Origin: Acorus gramineus
Lineage: Eukaryota > Streptophyta > Magnoliopsida > Acorales > Acoraceae
NCBI GenBank assembly: GCA_030737835.1
Contig: CM060856.1
Location: 4,249,272 to 4,313,271, forward strand
Direction: 5' to 3'
DNA length: 64,000 nt
Below the pieces are notes generated by a model. The model was given only the letters and a program-made list of their open reading frames with translations, did not search any database and was not told the DNA's origin. A program made the translations under genes and the position numbers. Shown here one piece after another: positions 11,166 through 23,013 of the stretch; positions within the stretch are counted from its first letter, which is position 1, and each line of letters opens with the position of its first letter.

Positions 11166-12205
11166 AGTACTTTAATGTTTGAATAGTCACAAGTATTTCA
11201 TTTTTAAAAGTTTATTATGTATAATTTCTTCTATTTTTTTTTAGCATGTTAGCCTTTGACTTCTTCTGCTTTATTGATAAAGTAAAGGGAGTTGATGGGA
11301 AAATTATCAGTGTTTGAGAATGCATAAAAATAGCTATCAAGACAGTGTTATTGTAGCAAGCTGGAAGACCACTGAAGGGTTGAAATGATTTTTAGTAGCA
11401 GAATTTGGCCTCAACTTTGGAACCATTATAAAATGATGATTTTGGAATTCCCTTCAGCAGAATTAGATGAATGGAAACAGATTTGATGTTTAGTATACTG
11501 TTCTGTCTTTTTATAATATGCACAAATGTATCTATAGTGTGAAAAGCTTTTGAACAGAATCTGCATTTCTTGTTTTTCTTATGATTGGGAGGGTGATTGA
11601 ATAAGTGGAATGTTGTGAACTTGTGTATCAGACAGTGTCAAGTTACGAGCTGCCTTAATTAAATGAAGTCACTCTAATATGTTTTCAATCCATAGTTTTC
11701 AATTCATAGTTGGAAAAAGGGTATACATGTCTACCCAAGAATTCATCTTATTCAGTCATAAGCACTCATTGAATAGAAACAGAATACAACATTTTCATCA
11801 TTCCAATTAAGGAGAAACAAAGAAAAAGAAAAGATCGACTACCCTCACATTAATCACTGAGGCTTCATTCTTTTCTTACAGTACCTTTTCTTCTTGAACA
11901 CAGTCACCAACTCAAATGAAAATTCCACTACTCTTACTGCAGTTCCCATCTTTTTTATTTTTATATATGATATCCCAACAATACTGGAAAAAAAAACTGC
12001 AATATTAAAACCATCTGGTGTTGTCGGAAGGTGTATTAGTGATGGAATTTCTATTAGCAAATGAGCTTGCAGTTTGTGAGATATCTGCACAGTTATTCTG
12101 GGTTCATTATATCATCAACAGAGTTTCAACATTCCAAAGAAAAGGACAAATAAATCAAACTCTGAATTCATTACATCATCAACAAAGTTTCAACTTTTAT
12201 TTCAA

Positions 12206-14712
12206 CAGAAATTTTTGAAAATAACCCTTGAAAAAAAATATTTTAGTTTTGACCTCAGGACCAATTTAATTATAAAACTGACTGTGGAGTTGGTTTGATT
12301 GGTCAACACGTCTACGTGGTGCATTGACCGGTTCAAAAAATGCTACGCGCGGAAATGTGATTGGTAATCACGTCTCCGCCCATTTAACCCTCTCCCTCCG
12401 TGCGGGAGACACGTCTCCCTCGCAGGGAGACATGATTGGTAATCACGTCTCCCCTGTGTCCCCCGCGCACGCACGGGTCGGTGCGCGTGCGAGGGGGTGA
12501 ATACTTGATTTTATTTATTTATTTTTTCTTAAGGGGGCATTGTATTATTTATACTAGGGATTGAACAAATTAAAACAAGCACGACAAAATAAGAGGATGA
12601 TTCATTTTCAAATATAAATCATCCTCATTATAAATTTTTTTCTTAAGTGTCTCTTCTATTTTTTTTTTAACCATCCCTAAATATAAATAATACTCATCAT
12701 AATATTTTTTAATTACCAAATTTGGAATAAGGAAGAAAAAAAAAAACTATTCAAAGTTTCATGCAGGCATGAGTTTTGGTTTGCAAAGCGCTTTTTTTTT
12801 TTTTTTTTTGCGTGCATGGGTTTTGGTTTGCATGTTGGTTTGTTTTTTTTTGTTTTTGTTTTATTTTTTTTGGAGGAATTGATCAAATACCCCTTGATTA
12901 AGGGTTAATATTTTTCTGTCCCTGAACTTTTTTTTATTTTTTATTTACTCTTGAAATCTGGTCCTATTTTTTTTTTTGCCCCTGAATTTTTATAATACCC
13001 GAACTATCCCTTATAGACAGTTACAGAAATACATAAATACAATGTGATACATACAGAAATTATACACATAGTTACAGATATTTAATAGTTATCTACAAAA
13101 ATATTAAAGTACGCAAAGATGTTTATACACAAAATGGTCATATATACATTCTCAATGTCATTACATTATCATCTGTAAATGCATTCAATGTACACAAAAT
13201 TGTTACAGATACAATCTTAAAGTTTCGTTAAAATAGGTACATGGATTGTTTGAATTACAACGTTTTCTTCAAATCTTAATGATTAATTGTTATCTCCCCC
13301 TTAATCCTCTTCATGTCCTCTTGGATAAAATGAAACAAGATTATTAAACTAGACATTCAATGTACTTCATAACAAAGAACGAGTTTTTCAAGCCATAGCA
13401 AAAATACAACAATCAAACACTTAAATAAATTTGTATTTAGCTATATGAACAAAATTAGTAATAGTATGAATCTGAACTGAAAATTTATAAACAATTTTAA
13501 TATTTTAATAAAATTACTTCTTGATCCATGTACTTAACAATTACTGAAATTAACATTTACATAACAACAACAACAAAAACTACCGATGTGATGCCCAATG
13601 ACATAATATACTATTTACATAATAGAAATGTAATATCTTCTATTATTCTTATAACAATTACAACTGAAATTACACAAACTATAATTTACACAACAAATAT
13701 GTAATATCATATATAGAACTAAACTAAGGACATGTAAATTACAAAAATGTAATAACTAATTAAAGAAATGTAACGATAAATTACAGAAATCTAATAATAA
13801 TTACAGATGGGGGTGATTTACATATAAAAAATGAGGTGACACAGGTCTAAGGGCAAAAAAAAAAAAAAAGATAAGATTTCAAGGGTAAATAAAAAATAAA
13901 AAAAGTTTGAGGGTAAAAAAAAAATTAGACCCTTAGTCAAGGGGTATTTAAACAATTTCCCCCTATTTTTTTTTTTAAGGATGTTTGCATGGGTTGTTTT
14001 TGTTTTGCATGGGTTTTGGTTTGCATGGTTGTTTTTATTTTTTTATTTCAAATTTGGATAATTAAAAAGAAGTTTTTATTTTTTATCTAGTCATAGAGTT
14101 TCGTGATGTTCGAAAATGAAATAATAGTTAAATTGATTCTATTCCTATAAAAACATATTTTCACATCATCGGTTTCGAGTTTTTATATTTTAGTTTTAAT
14201 TTTTTTTTCAAAATAACCCCTTAAAAAAATTCACGTCAATTTATGTATTTTTAATAATAAAACTATAACATTGATTAAGAGATGATTAAATTATTTTTCA
14301 AAAAAAGTCACGTTAAAAAAAATATTATTTTGAAAAGAAAATTTTTTATAATGAGTATTATTTATATTTAGAAATGAATCATCTTCTTATCTTTTCATGC
14401 TTGTTTTTTAATTTTTTCAATCTCTAATATAAATAACACAATGCCCCCCCTTAAAAAAAAATAAATTAAGTATTCAACCCCCAGCGCGTGCGGAGCATGT
14501 CCGCACGTGCACGGAAGGGGGGAGGGTTGAATGGGCGAAGACGTAATTACCAATCACGTCTCAACCCGTAGTATGTTTTGGACCGGTCAGCGCTCCACGT
14601 GGACGCGTTGATCAGTCAAACTGGTTTCCAAGGCCAGTTTTGCAATTAAACTGGTCTTGGGATCAAAACTGAAATATTTTTTTTTTGAAGGGGTTATTTT
14701 TGAAAATTTTCC
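12206..14712. mobile_element. Non-autonomous MULE with long (~450 bp) terminal inverted repeats
   Basis: The flanks are TTATTTCAA at 12197-12205 and again at 14713-14721, an exact 9-bp target duplication. The ends read CAGAAATTTTTGAAAATAAC on the left and GGAAAATTTTCAAAAATAAC on the right (reverse complement). The inverted repeats continue inward over about 450 bp and share landmarks such as TTTTAGTTTTGACC, CGTCTACGTGG, GACCGGT, TGATTGGTAATCACGTCT and GGGGGTGAATACTT. GC-rich cgcgtgcg stretches lie in both arms. The middle contains another transposon (12872-13963) and no transposase. Confidence 0.85.
12872..13963. mobile_element. Nested TIR element inside the 12.2-14.7 kb MULE
   Basis: The left end (from 12872) contains AAATACCCCTTGATTAAGGG and the right end in reverse complement AAATACCCCTTGACTAAGGG; the arms run on through TTTTTTATTTTTTATTTAC and CTTGAAATC on both sides. 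Flanks are TATTTTTTT at 12862-12870 and 13964-13972, consistent with a 9-10 bp duplication but of low complexity. The interior is AT-rich with recurring acagaaat and atgtaata words and no coding capacity. Confidence 0.62.
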
Positions 14713-15124
14713 TTATTTCAAACATATCCATATGCCACATATAACAAAAGTGACACAAGGTAAAATAATTGAAGCTCATTTTTCGAACTCCATTTAACTT
14801 TGAGTACAAATAACCTCATCAACATGAACACAATATAAAAAAAAAAAGCTAGCTAAGAAAGGTTGATGATTTCGACGCTCTAACATAGCCAATCATTCTT
14901 CCATGTATATGTTTGAAATTATTTCCTCTATAGCTACAAGTCTCGTCAACACTTTAGAGTTTTCCTCTATTGGTGCAGATTATTATTCATTGCTATGAAT
15001 CATCATATTTATGTTAGTAAAACTCTCGTCCTGCTATTGAAAGAAACCGTTGACGTCGTTCTCTGACTAATTTAAATAAAATAAAAATAACAACGATTAA
15101 TAAATAAAATCAAACAATTAATTA

Positions 15125-15620
15125 TCAATGAAAAAATGAACCTGTAATGATCAAGCCTAGCTTCAATTCCCCGAAGAACTTCAGTGCCTCTTCAATCATC
15201 AAACGGAAGGTTCTGAGCAATTTCACCTGTTGCCTATTCGATGAGTGGAGGGCGATGACTAAAGCCAAGATGGGTTTGTTGGGCACTCTGGAATGATTTG
15301 GTTGCAATTGAGTTTATTAAGACACAGGTATTGTTGATCTCATCAATGATATTCTTCCAATGTCTCAACCAAGCACGATGAACATACTCTAATAAGGAGA
15401 GAAGATCCACATCAAGAAAAAGAAAAGGATAAGTGAGATGGGAGATCGGATGTTTGAACGGACCACTATGTCTTTAACCCTTATAGAATTAAGGAGAACA
15501 TCCAAATTAACCAAAAAGAAAAGAAAAGTCTTCCACATCAAGAAAAAGAAAAGGAAACCCTCACATCAAAGAAGATCAAGAAGAAGAAGATCACAATGTG
15601 CACGCCTACTCAACATGGAA
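15125..15620 (-). other. Possible degenerate coding remnant, unidentified
   Basis: The minus strand keeps a 60-codon open frame (15307-15125) with a plausible protein-like composition (RVPNKPILALVIALHSSN), but no domain that I recognise. It lies inside the large inverted-repeat element, so it may come from that element's lost gene. The adjacent plus-strand Lys/Arg-rich frame looks like low-complexity sequence. Confidence 0.2.
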
Positions 15621-15750
15621 CAAGTAGCCTGAAACACACAACTCACCGATTGACAATAAAAAGCAGCCTGAAACACACAATCTATCATTAAATATAGAGT
15701 GGTTAGTTCAACTACATTTGCATAGCTCACAAATAATAAGGTGCACAATG

Positions 15751-15965
15751 TCTCCAGTGGTCATAGCACAACGGTTTAGGGTTTACCTGTATTAATGGTA
15801 GGTCTTGAGTTCGAGTCTTAACGCTAACTTACCCACATGTTTGTTGACGATTATCCGAAAGAATTTTCCGTGTGACCAGAACAAACAGGTGGAGGTAGCC
15901 TTCCCAGCTCGACCGTCAGCCACGGAGATCCCTCCGATATAAAATAAAATAAAAATAAATAAATA
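15751..15965 (+). mobile_element. tRNA-derived SINE with target-site duplication
   Basis: A 215-bp sequence with an RNA polymerase III internal promoter: A-box-like TAGCACAACGG (15764-15774) and B-box-like GAGTTCGAGTC (15807-15817), spaced as in tRNA-derived SINEs. It ends in an A-rich tail of AAAAT/AAAT units. It is flanked by AATAAGGTGCACAATG (15735-15750) and AATAAGGTGCATAATG (15966-15981), a 16-bp target duplication with one mismatch, as made by LINE machinery. The element has no coding sequence of its own. Confidence 0.85.
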
Positions 15966-16439
15966 AATAAGGTGCATAATGGACAATCCATCATAGCAGA
16001 AAATGATCTCAAACTAATAAATATTAAATAGGCAGAGGATTTACCTTCTTGAGTAGACCTTGGGCTGACATCAGGTCATAAAATTTGCGCATCAGCATTT
16101 CCTCCTCCACCTGCAGATACAAAGAACTGATGCAATTGAGCAACTTCTATTGAAAAAGCATTTATGAAAAACAAATGCGAAAAGAATGAGTATCAACACA
16201 TGCCCATGGCACTTGAATGCACAAGCAATCCCAAGATGGGGCTGAAAAACCCTTCCAATCTCACCAAACTCTCTCACATGCATCCTAAAACAAGTTGCAT
16301 CACATCTCATGCGTTTCTCTCATGTATTATCCATGCCATATGGGTTACCTACCATATAAAAGAACACTCAGTTCTTACTCTCAAAAAAAAAAAAAAAAAA
16401 AAAAAACAAATCAAACAGAAATCAAACACATCATTATAT

Positions 16440-16955
16440 ATTCCTAATGTATTCAACTCTAAAGCAATTGGAGATGTCAAAGTCCGAGACTCAATGTTGA
16501 AAAGATTTTTACAAACTCAAAAAAAAAAAAAAAAAAAAGAGGATTTGATGACTGCATATATAAACACTATTTCCCCCATAGTAAGAAAAAAAACAAAAAA
16601 AAATGAAAACCCTTAACACTTATAGATTTATAAACCCTAAAAAATCACACACAAAAAAAAAATGAAATACCTAGATCATCAAACAAAATCACAAATGAAA
16701 CAAAAAAAAAATCCTAAATAATCAAAACATGTTAAGACGAAGTGGGCGATGCTAGGGTGTGGACGATGCTAGGACGGGGACGACGCGGGGGGACGACGCG
16801 GGGGGACGGGGTGCCGAATGGAGGTGTTGGCGTGAGGAGGAGAGTCGTCGACGTCAACGTGAGGATGGGAGTTGCTGGCGTGAGGAGGGGCAATTTTGCG
16901 GTGGAGAAGAACAAAAAAAAAAAAAAAAATTGAAAGAGAGAGGACTCTGAAGGGG
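16440..16955 (-). repeat. Right inverted-repeat arm
   Basis: Inverted partner of 9365-9845. Its GC-rich block at about 16738-16900 carries gacgatgctaggacgggg and related words, complementary to the left arm. Beyond 16955 the similarity stops. Confidence 0.72.
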
Positions 16956-17091
16956 ATATTTAGGGAGGGGTATAATGGGTATAGTCAAAAAAAATTTTAA
17001 GTGACCGTCAAATAGATGGACCTTAGATCGATGGCCGAGACCTGTTGGCGCACGTAAATGTGGGAGCTCATGTCGTGCAGCTTATCAGCTG

Positions 17092-17093
<2 letters not shown>

Positions 17094-17158
<65 letters not shown>
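17094..17158. repeat. (CT)n-(TA)n compound microsatellite
   Basis: About 18 CT units pass directly into about 14 TA units. Further (CT)n tracts are at about 18655-18671 and 18810-18838. Confidence 0.92.
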
Positions 17159-17160
<2 letters not shown>

Positions 17161-18810
17161 CAAAATGAATGCATACGTGGATTGCGTTTCTGTTATATTA
17201 TGGAGTCTGATCCTATGCGCAGAGTATTATTGACATTCCTCAAAGTCGGACGGGAGTATCTTTGTGTATTAGCTTTTTTACAATGTGATGCTATTATAAA
17301 ATGACATCTCATATTTTTCATCAGTTCTAGGATTTTTATTTTTGTTGTAATCATTGTAAAAACTTCTCAAAGATAAGGAATCGATTTCTAATGTGTTATA
17401 TAAACGTAGACAAAGTTTGCCAAACCACATAAATTCTTTATATTTACGTGATTATTCTCTGAATCTATTGGTTCCCAAGATCTTCAAATCATTATAGTCT
17501 TCAACTGTAAAATGAACAGAGCTCAACATTTGTGGTGATGAAGACCCGCCGACGACTGCACCAAAAAAAGGCACATAGGAAGCACCGAAACTGTTGTCTT
17601 AACCGCGTGAAGCCGCCCTGAAATTCCAGAGGTCTAAATAAAGGACTTAAAATTTTTTTAAACGCTTGAATCTAGTTAAAAGAGATTCACCAATTAAAAA
17701 GAGAGAATAATGAAAGCGATTACCTAGAAAATAATAAATTGAACTTGATCAGAAATCTTTTGTTGGGCCAATTCAGTTCTCTTGTTCTGTGTGTAGGAAG
17801 ACCTTCAGTAGGTACAACAACATGCATGTATGATTTATGTCTTTGCTTAATGAATAGATTATATTATATTGCATGTGTACGAGTACTTGCTGTGTCTCAT
17901 GCAAGGTAAGTATCAGATGCTATATGTTTAACCCACAGTGATCAATAACATGGATGGGTGTTAATAATTTTGAGTCTTGTTGTTGCAACATTTGGTGATT
18001 AGCATTCCATTTAGAAAATATAATTAAGAATTTTAAAATATTTGACTTGTATTCTGTCCATGTTTAAAAAGAGGTGACCTATAATTGTTTTGTTAGGGAA
18101 TGTATCCTTGATGATTTTTTTTTTTATACATTATTACTCTGACTACACTGCACCTGATTCTCAGTAATATTATGTTTGAAAACCAAAGACTTGATAAAAA
18201 TAGAATTGTAATCTCCGGGGATGATGAAGGGATTTCCCAAAGGATCTTTAATTAGTTGCTTTATTCAAGATGGAATAAAAGAGAATATAATTTGATGTAA
18301 TATATAGGAATAAAACCAATGAAAATCATCAGATTATCTAAAGTAGTTTTCTTTATCATTTATTAGCTTCATTTTATTAAATCTACCATTTAAACTAGCC
18401 AAAAGCATGAACATCACCTCAACTTCTGAAACCCCCAAAAAAATAAAAACCCACCTCCCAAAAACCCCCCACAGAATCAAAACAAACCTCAAACAACCAA
18501 AGATTAAAAAGAAAAATCAAAGCTTCACCTGATCTTCTACAAAAACAATGCTAAAAAAAACTTCAAAAATAAAAACTTCATCAGCCCATTTAAAAAAAGG
18601 GGACCTGGGGAAGATCAAAGTCACCCCAGATGGTCACTGAGAATCACCCACCTCCCTCTCTCTCTCTCTCTGTTTCTATCTTTTTGAAACCTCTTCAGAT
18701 GGAGAGGTGAAAGAGCAAGCACAAAAAGAAAGACCCCCACCAAAAATGCAGTAAAAATTTGTTGACAAAGGTATGTAAAGAGAGAGAAAAGAGAGATGGC
18801 TTACACAGTA

Positions 18811-18841
<31 letters not shown>

Positions 18842-18937
18842 TGAAAAATCTCTCCTTTTATTTCTTCTCTTTTTTGGGTGTTAGCATTGTATGCATGAAA
18901 ATCAGAGAATGAAAGAGAGTTTTAAAGTGGAACAGGG
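17159..18937. other. Intergenic, no gene supported
   Basis: AT-rich DNA with CT microsatellites near 18.65-18.84 kb. The CT-rich, leader-like context at 18620-18850 could be an old untranslated region, but no adjoining reading frame supports that. Confidence 0.35.
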
Positions 18938-18945
18938 GATGGATC

Positions 18946-19703
18946 TAGGCCCGGCCCTGGGTGTAGGCCCAGTAGGCAGGTGCCTAGGGCCCCACCCAGG
19001 GAAGGGCCCCAAATCATTCTATCTCACTAATACCATGCATAACCTATTTTATCATTTATGAGCTTCCCTACGAATGAAGAATCTGTAAATATATAAGCCC
19101 ACTACGAATGATGAATCTGCAAATATATAAGCCCACTTAACTCATCCAATGTTCCAAATGGCAATAAAAATTGCAATCAATCCCACCCATGCATAATTAA
19201 AATTTTAAAATTTCTTTTTAGAATGTCAATAATCACACTCTTAAATTAGCCTAACTTTTAATTTTTCTCCCCAATCTCTCTCTCTCTCTATCTCAATCTC
19301 TCTTCCATAATCTCTACCCTCTCTCTCTCAAGTTTCAACCATTTCAAAATTTAAGAATCAAAATATAAAGATTTTATAACAAATTCATCTCTATTATAAG
19401 GTATGTAGCCCCTTTTTGAATCTAAGTTTTGTGAAATCCGTATTATTCGTAGAAAATTGGATTATATGTATGTGCTTGTAATTTATAATTGTTACAAGAT
19501 GGATTATATATGATAGTTAAGTTATGAAATAAAATTGATGAGAGTATGTATTTATCTTTTATACTCTTTTAGTAGTTCAATGACAAATGATAATTTATTG
19601 TGTTATATTTAAATAAGATGAATTTTTTTTTAGGTGACAAGGCCCCATTTTAAAAGATCGCCTAGGGCCCCACCCAAATTTTCAAATCTCAGGACCGGCC
19701 CTG
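18946..19703. mobile_element. hAT-type MITE with exact 8-bp target duplication
   Basis: The flanks GATGGATC at 18938-18945 and 19704-19711 are identical, the 8-bp duplication typical of hAT transposons. Ends read TAGGCCCGGCCCTG on the left and CAGGGCCGGTCCTG on the right in reverse complement. A second inverted phrase, CTAGGGCCCCACCC, occurs as a subterminal copy near both ends. The 758-bp body is AT-rich and encodes nothing. Confidence 0.82.
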
Positions 19704-19711
19704 GATGGATC

Positions 19712-22476
19712 TGTATATAAAAACCATTGAATATCTTTCAGTAATTGAAAGCTTCACACATGCATAAACAACAGAAGATTGACGTGGTTTTAATCTTATA
19801 AAAAATACCAAGGGTGGTAAAGGAGGTGAATCAAAAAATACCATTGACAAAAAAAAAAAAAAAAACACAGAGTAACTAGATATGACTATATTGCACCTCC
19901 CAAATATCCCAATCAACTGCTTGATCCATACCTAAAAGGAACCCCATCAAACAGAAAGAATACAAGGAAAACTATAGGTATTAAGGAATAGAAATAACTT
20001 ATTGATGAGAGGTTTAAGAGACCTTGCCTCCTAAAGGGTGGTGGTGGCGACGATCGAGCCTGGCTTCAGATCTATCACGATGAGAGGCAAACAAGGAGTT
20101 AGATAAACCCATATGGCGGTGAAGGAGGTGAAAACAAAAACCAGATCTACGAAAATAAATGACGATGATGAAGTCTGTGTGATCTGCACAGGTTGAAATC
20201 GAAGGCGGAAAAAGCAAAAAAAAAGGGCAACACGTTCGATTTTACCCGAAGATGCAAAGATGAGGGGCCGAGGAAGAAGCGAGACGGTGACAGAGGTCGT
20301 TCGGGGAGATCAGCGCAGTGGCTAGGGTTTCTTATCTGGGGCGAACATGTTTTTCGATCGAGAGATATCGAGAGAGAGAGTTAAAAAAATGTTTATATAT
20401 GACTGGTAAATACATCAATTAAATGAGGGCAGGATCGACTTTTTGCAAGGGTAATAAAACGGAAAGAGTAAAAAAAGTGACCTCCCGGAAAGAGCCTCTT
20501 TTTTACTTTTTGAGGTTTTTAAGTGCTGAATTTAAGAGTCAACCAAACACATGATAACATTATAATTGTTTATTTTTAAAGTAATCAGAAACCAAACACA
20601 TGATAACATCATAATTGCTTATTTTTAAGTAATCAGCCTAATAAGTGCTGAATAGAGGATCAACCAAACACCCCTTGATTGTATATGTTTTTATTTAAAA
20701 AAAAAATCATATACCTCGTGTATATAAAATTTTATAAAACATAAAATAAATATTTTAATAAATTAAATAATATCATTTATATAATATATGAAAATTTGAG
20801 GTTTATACTTTAATAGAGTGAGTGGAGCCGAGCTGTTCAATAGCCCTGACACAATTAGGGAGATCAATGCATCGAACCTCCTTCATCCCTGTCCTATCGT
20901 AAGAGCAACCATACTTGTCACATTTTTTCACAAAACATCAAAAATATCAAAAACCCATTAAATGAAAATCATAAAAAAAAAAAAAAAAAACAATGTCATG
21001 TACTCCACAATGACCCACCAGGGAGAAAGAGATCAAAATAATTATCAAGTAGGGGCAGAGAGATGAAGAGCGGTGGATGGAAGGGAAATGAAATACCGAT
21101 TGTGAGGAAAGAAGAACAACGACAGTATTTCACAACTTGAGGTTGTTTGTCTCATAAAATAGAGGTGTAAAACAGACCGTACTGGATAGGAATGGTCCAT
21201 CAAAGAATTGGGCTAACAAAGCTACTGTGTCGAGTCAGGCCAGGCCGTTTAATTTTAATGGGTCGTACTGTACCAACACGGCCGGGAACAGCCTGGTTCA
21301 GCACAGCCCGGCGTGCCAGCCCAACAGAGCGCTACTAATTTTTTAAAATTTGTTTGTTTTTAATTTTTGAACTTTAAATTTAACTTTTACAGTTAAAACT
21401 TAGAGTTTAGTTTAAAATGGTAAAGTTATAAAATTTTAGCTTTAAAGTTTAAAATTTAAATTTTACATATAATACACATGCATATAATGTACACACACTA
21501 TATACACACAAAATACACCCCTCCCCCAAATACACTCAATACTCTTAGTATAGACATTATAATAAGATTTTATATGTATATATAATGCGCATATCAAAAA
21601 CACATTATAACCATGTTTGTTGCAGTTTAAATTTATAGATTATAGATTATAATTTTTTTGATAAGTTTTAGACATATTTGTTATAACTGTTTAAAAGTTG
21701 TAAATAAACAGTTGATGTTTGTTTAATAGGTTGTAAAACAGTTTTTTACTGTACAATTATAAAAAATAACCTTACACTATAAAAGTAAAAAATTGATTTA
21801 TGTTTGATTAAATAAGTTGATTTTTACAAATAAAATTAAATTTATACATATTTAAAAAAATTAAATTAACATAAATAATATTTCAAAATCACTATAACAT
21901 TTTTCAAATATTACATTCTAGAATTTTAATAAATTGAGTAACAAATGAAATTATAAAAAAAATTGATAATGTAATTTTTATAATAGTAAAAAATTGAAAA
22001 GATGAAAAGTGGCTTAGTGATTTTTTGTGTAATAAAAAAAAATAGATACACATATTATTAGTAAAAAAAATTAAGGGCATAAGTATGCAAAATAAAAAAA
22101 TTTAATGTTTTTTATAAGTATAATCTCAAAAACATCCCTTTTTCAGCTTAGAAATTATAACTTTTTAAGCCGTTTTTAACTTAAATAAGTTTCAATAAAT
22201 TTAAATAAACATACAACCATTGTTTATTTTAAACTAAAAACTATAATCTGTCCCTTATAAGTTTTAACTACTATATGTATCCTCATAGACTTCTTTAAGT
22301 GAAAAAGCAATTTTTAAATCCTTTCCCCTAACATAGACTAATAAAAAAAAAGCAACAAATGTCTGTCACCAATTGACAAATGACAAACGAATTTGGAACT
22401 CCGGGGCCATAAAATTCACTACACTGCCAAATAACAGCTTACACAGAAAAGCCTGCTGAAAAAACAAGGTTAAGAT
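19712..22476. other. Intergenic, AT-rich, no gene supported
   Basis: Small open frames occur around 20014-20384 without domains. A direct repeat built on aaccaaacacatgataacat lies at about 20540-20630. A GC-richer patch at 21180-21320 with ggccgggaacagcctgg resembles transposon-end sequence, but I could not pair it. From 21330 the DNA is strongly AT-rich. Confidence 0.35.
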
Positions 22477-22481
22477 GACTG

Positions 22482-22762
22482 TGTTGTAAACTAAATAGAA
22501 TATGATATATAAGAGTATATAAACAAAGCACACAAGCATATAGAAGAGAAGTAGAGAGAGATTCTTATTCACTATTTGTTGGTTGAATACAAGAGAGAAC
22601 CCCTCTATTTATAGGGTGCATAGAGGAATCCCAAAGGTGGAGAGTTACAAGTCTATAGAGGTGAGGGGGAGATAGTGGGGCAATAATGGGAGTGTTATGG
22701 AATAGAAGAGTGGGGGAGGTTATGGGTTAGAGAAGTGGTGGTTATCCACCATATTCACAACA
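22482..22762 (-). repeat. Copia 3' LTR
   Basis: 281 bp, TG...CA ends. On the minus strand it carries a TATA-like CTATAAATA at about 22606-22613. It differs from the other LTR by very few substitutions; the length difference comes from a 4-bp repeat and a ~26-bp tandem copy missing here. Confidence 0.95.
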
Positions 22763-22797
22763 CTCCCCCTTGGATGACCACCACGCTAAGAAAATTG

Positions 22798-22975
22798 CCT
22801 CATTAAAACCTTGCTTGGAAAACCCAATGGGAAAAAACCAAAGCGAAGGAAAAAGAGTACAATGTAACTTAATCGTATAATAGTGTATGCGTTTGACACT
22901 GCCTCATTAAAACCTTGCCAGGAAAACCCAATGGGACAAAACCTAGGCGAAGGAAAAAGAGTACAGTTCGCAAAA
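22798..22975. repeat. Two direct repeats (~103-bp period) between pol and the 3' LTR
   Basis: GCCTCATTAAAACCTTGC followed by CCCAATGGGA and AAGGAAAAAGAGTACA occurs at 22798 and again at 22901. It is noncoding and lies next to the polypurine tract. Confidence 0.8.
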
Positions 22976-23013
22976 TGTCATCAAAAATTACTCCCCCTCA
23001 TAAGTACAAGATT

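Larger units (their letters stand above)
9365..16955. mobile_element. Large composite element bounded by ~500-bp inverted repeats
   Basis: The sequence from about 9365 to 9845 reappears in inverted orientation at about 16955-16440. Matching landmarks in order are: CT-rich start, CACCGCAAAA, a GC-rich block, TGATTATTTAGGATTTTTT, TTTCATTTGTGATTTTG, TTTTTTAGGGTTT, a run of T and GAGTTTG. Between the arms lie a small MULE, tandem repeats, a 2.5-kb MULE with another element inside, and a SINE. The outer 200 bp differ on the two sides, so true termini and a target duplication could not be fixed. Long inverted arms suggest a MULE or foldback element, but no transposase was recognised. The arms are certain; the element class is inference. 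Confidence 0.6.

Noticed and set aside
15751..15830. Functional tRNA gene
   Set aside because: A and B boxes are present, but the sequence does not close into a proper cloverleaf and is followed by a SINE body, A-rich tail and target duplication.
20193..20384. Basic 63-codon frame (KSKAEKAKKKGN...)
   Set aside because: Low-complexity Lys/Arg content and no domain or conserved context; likely chance.
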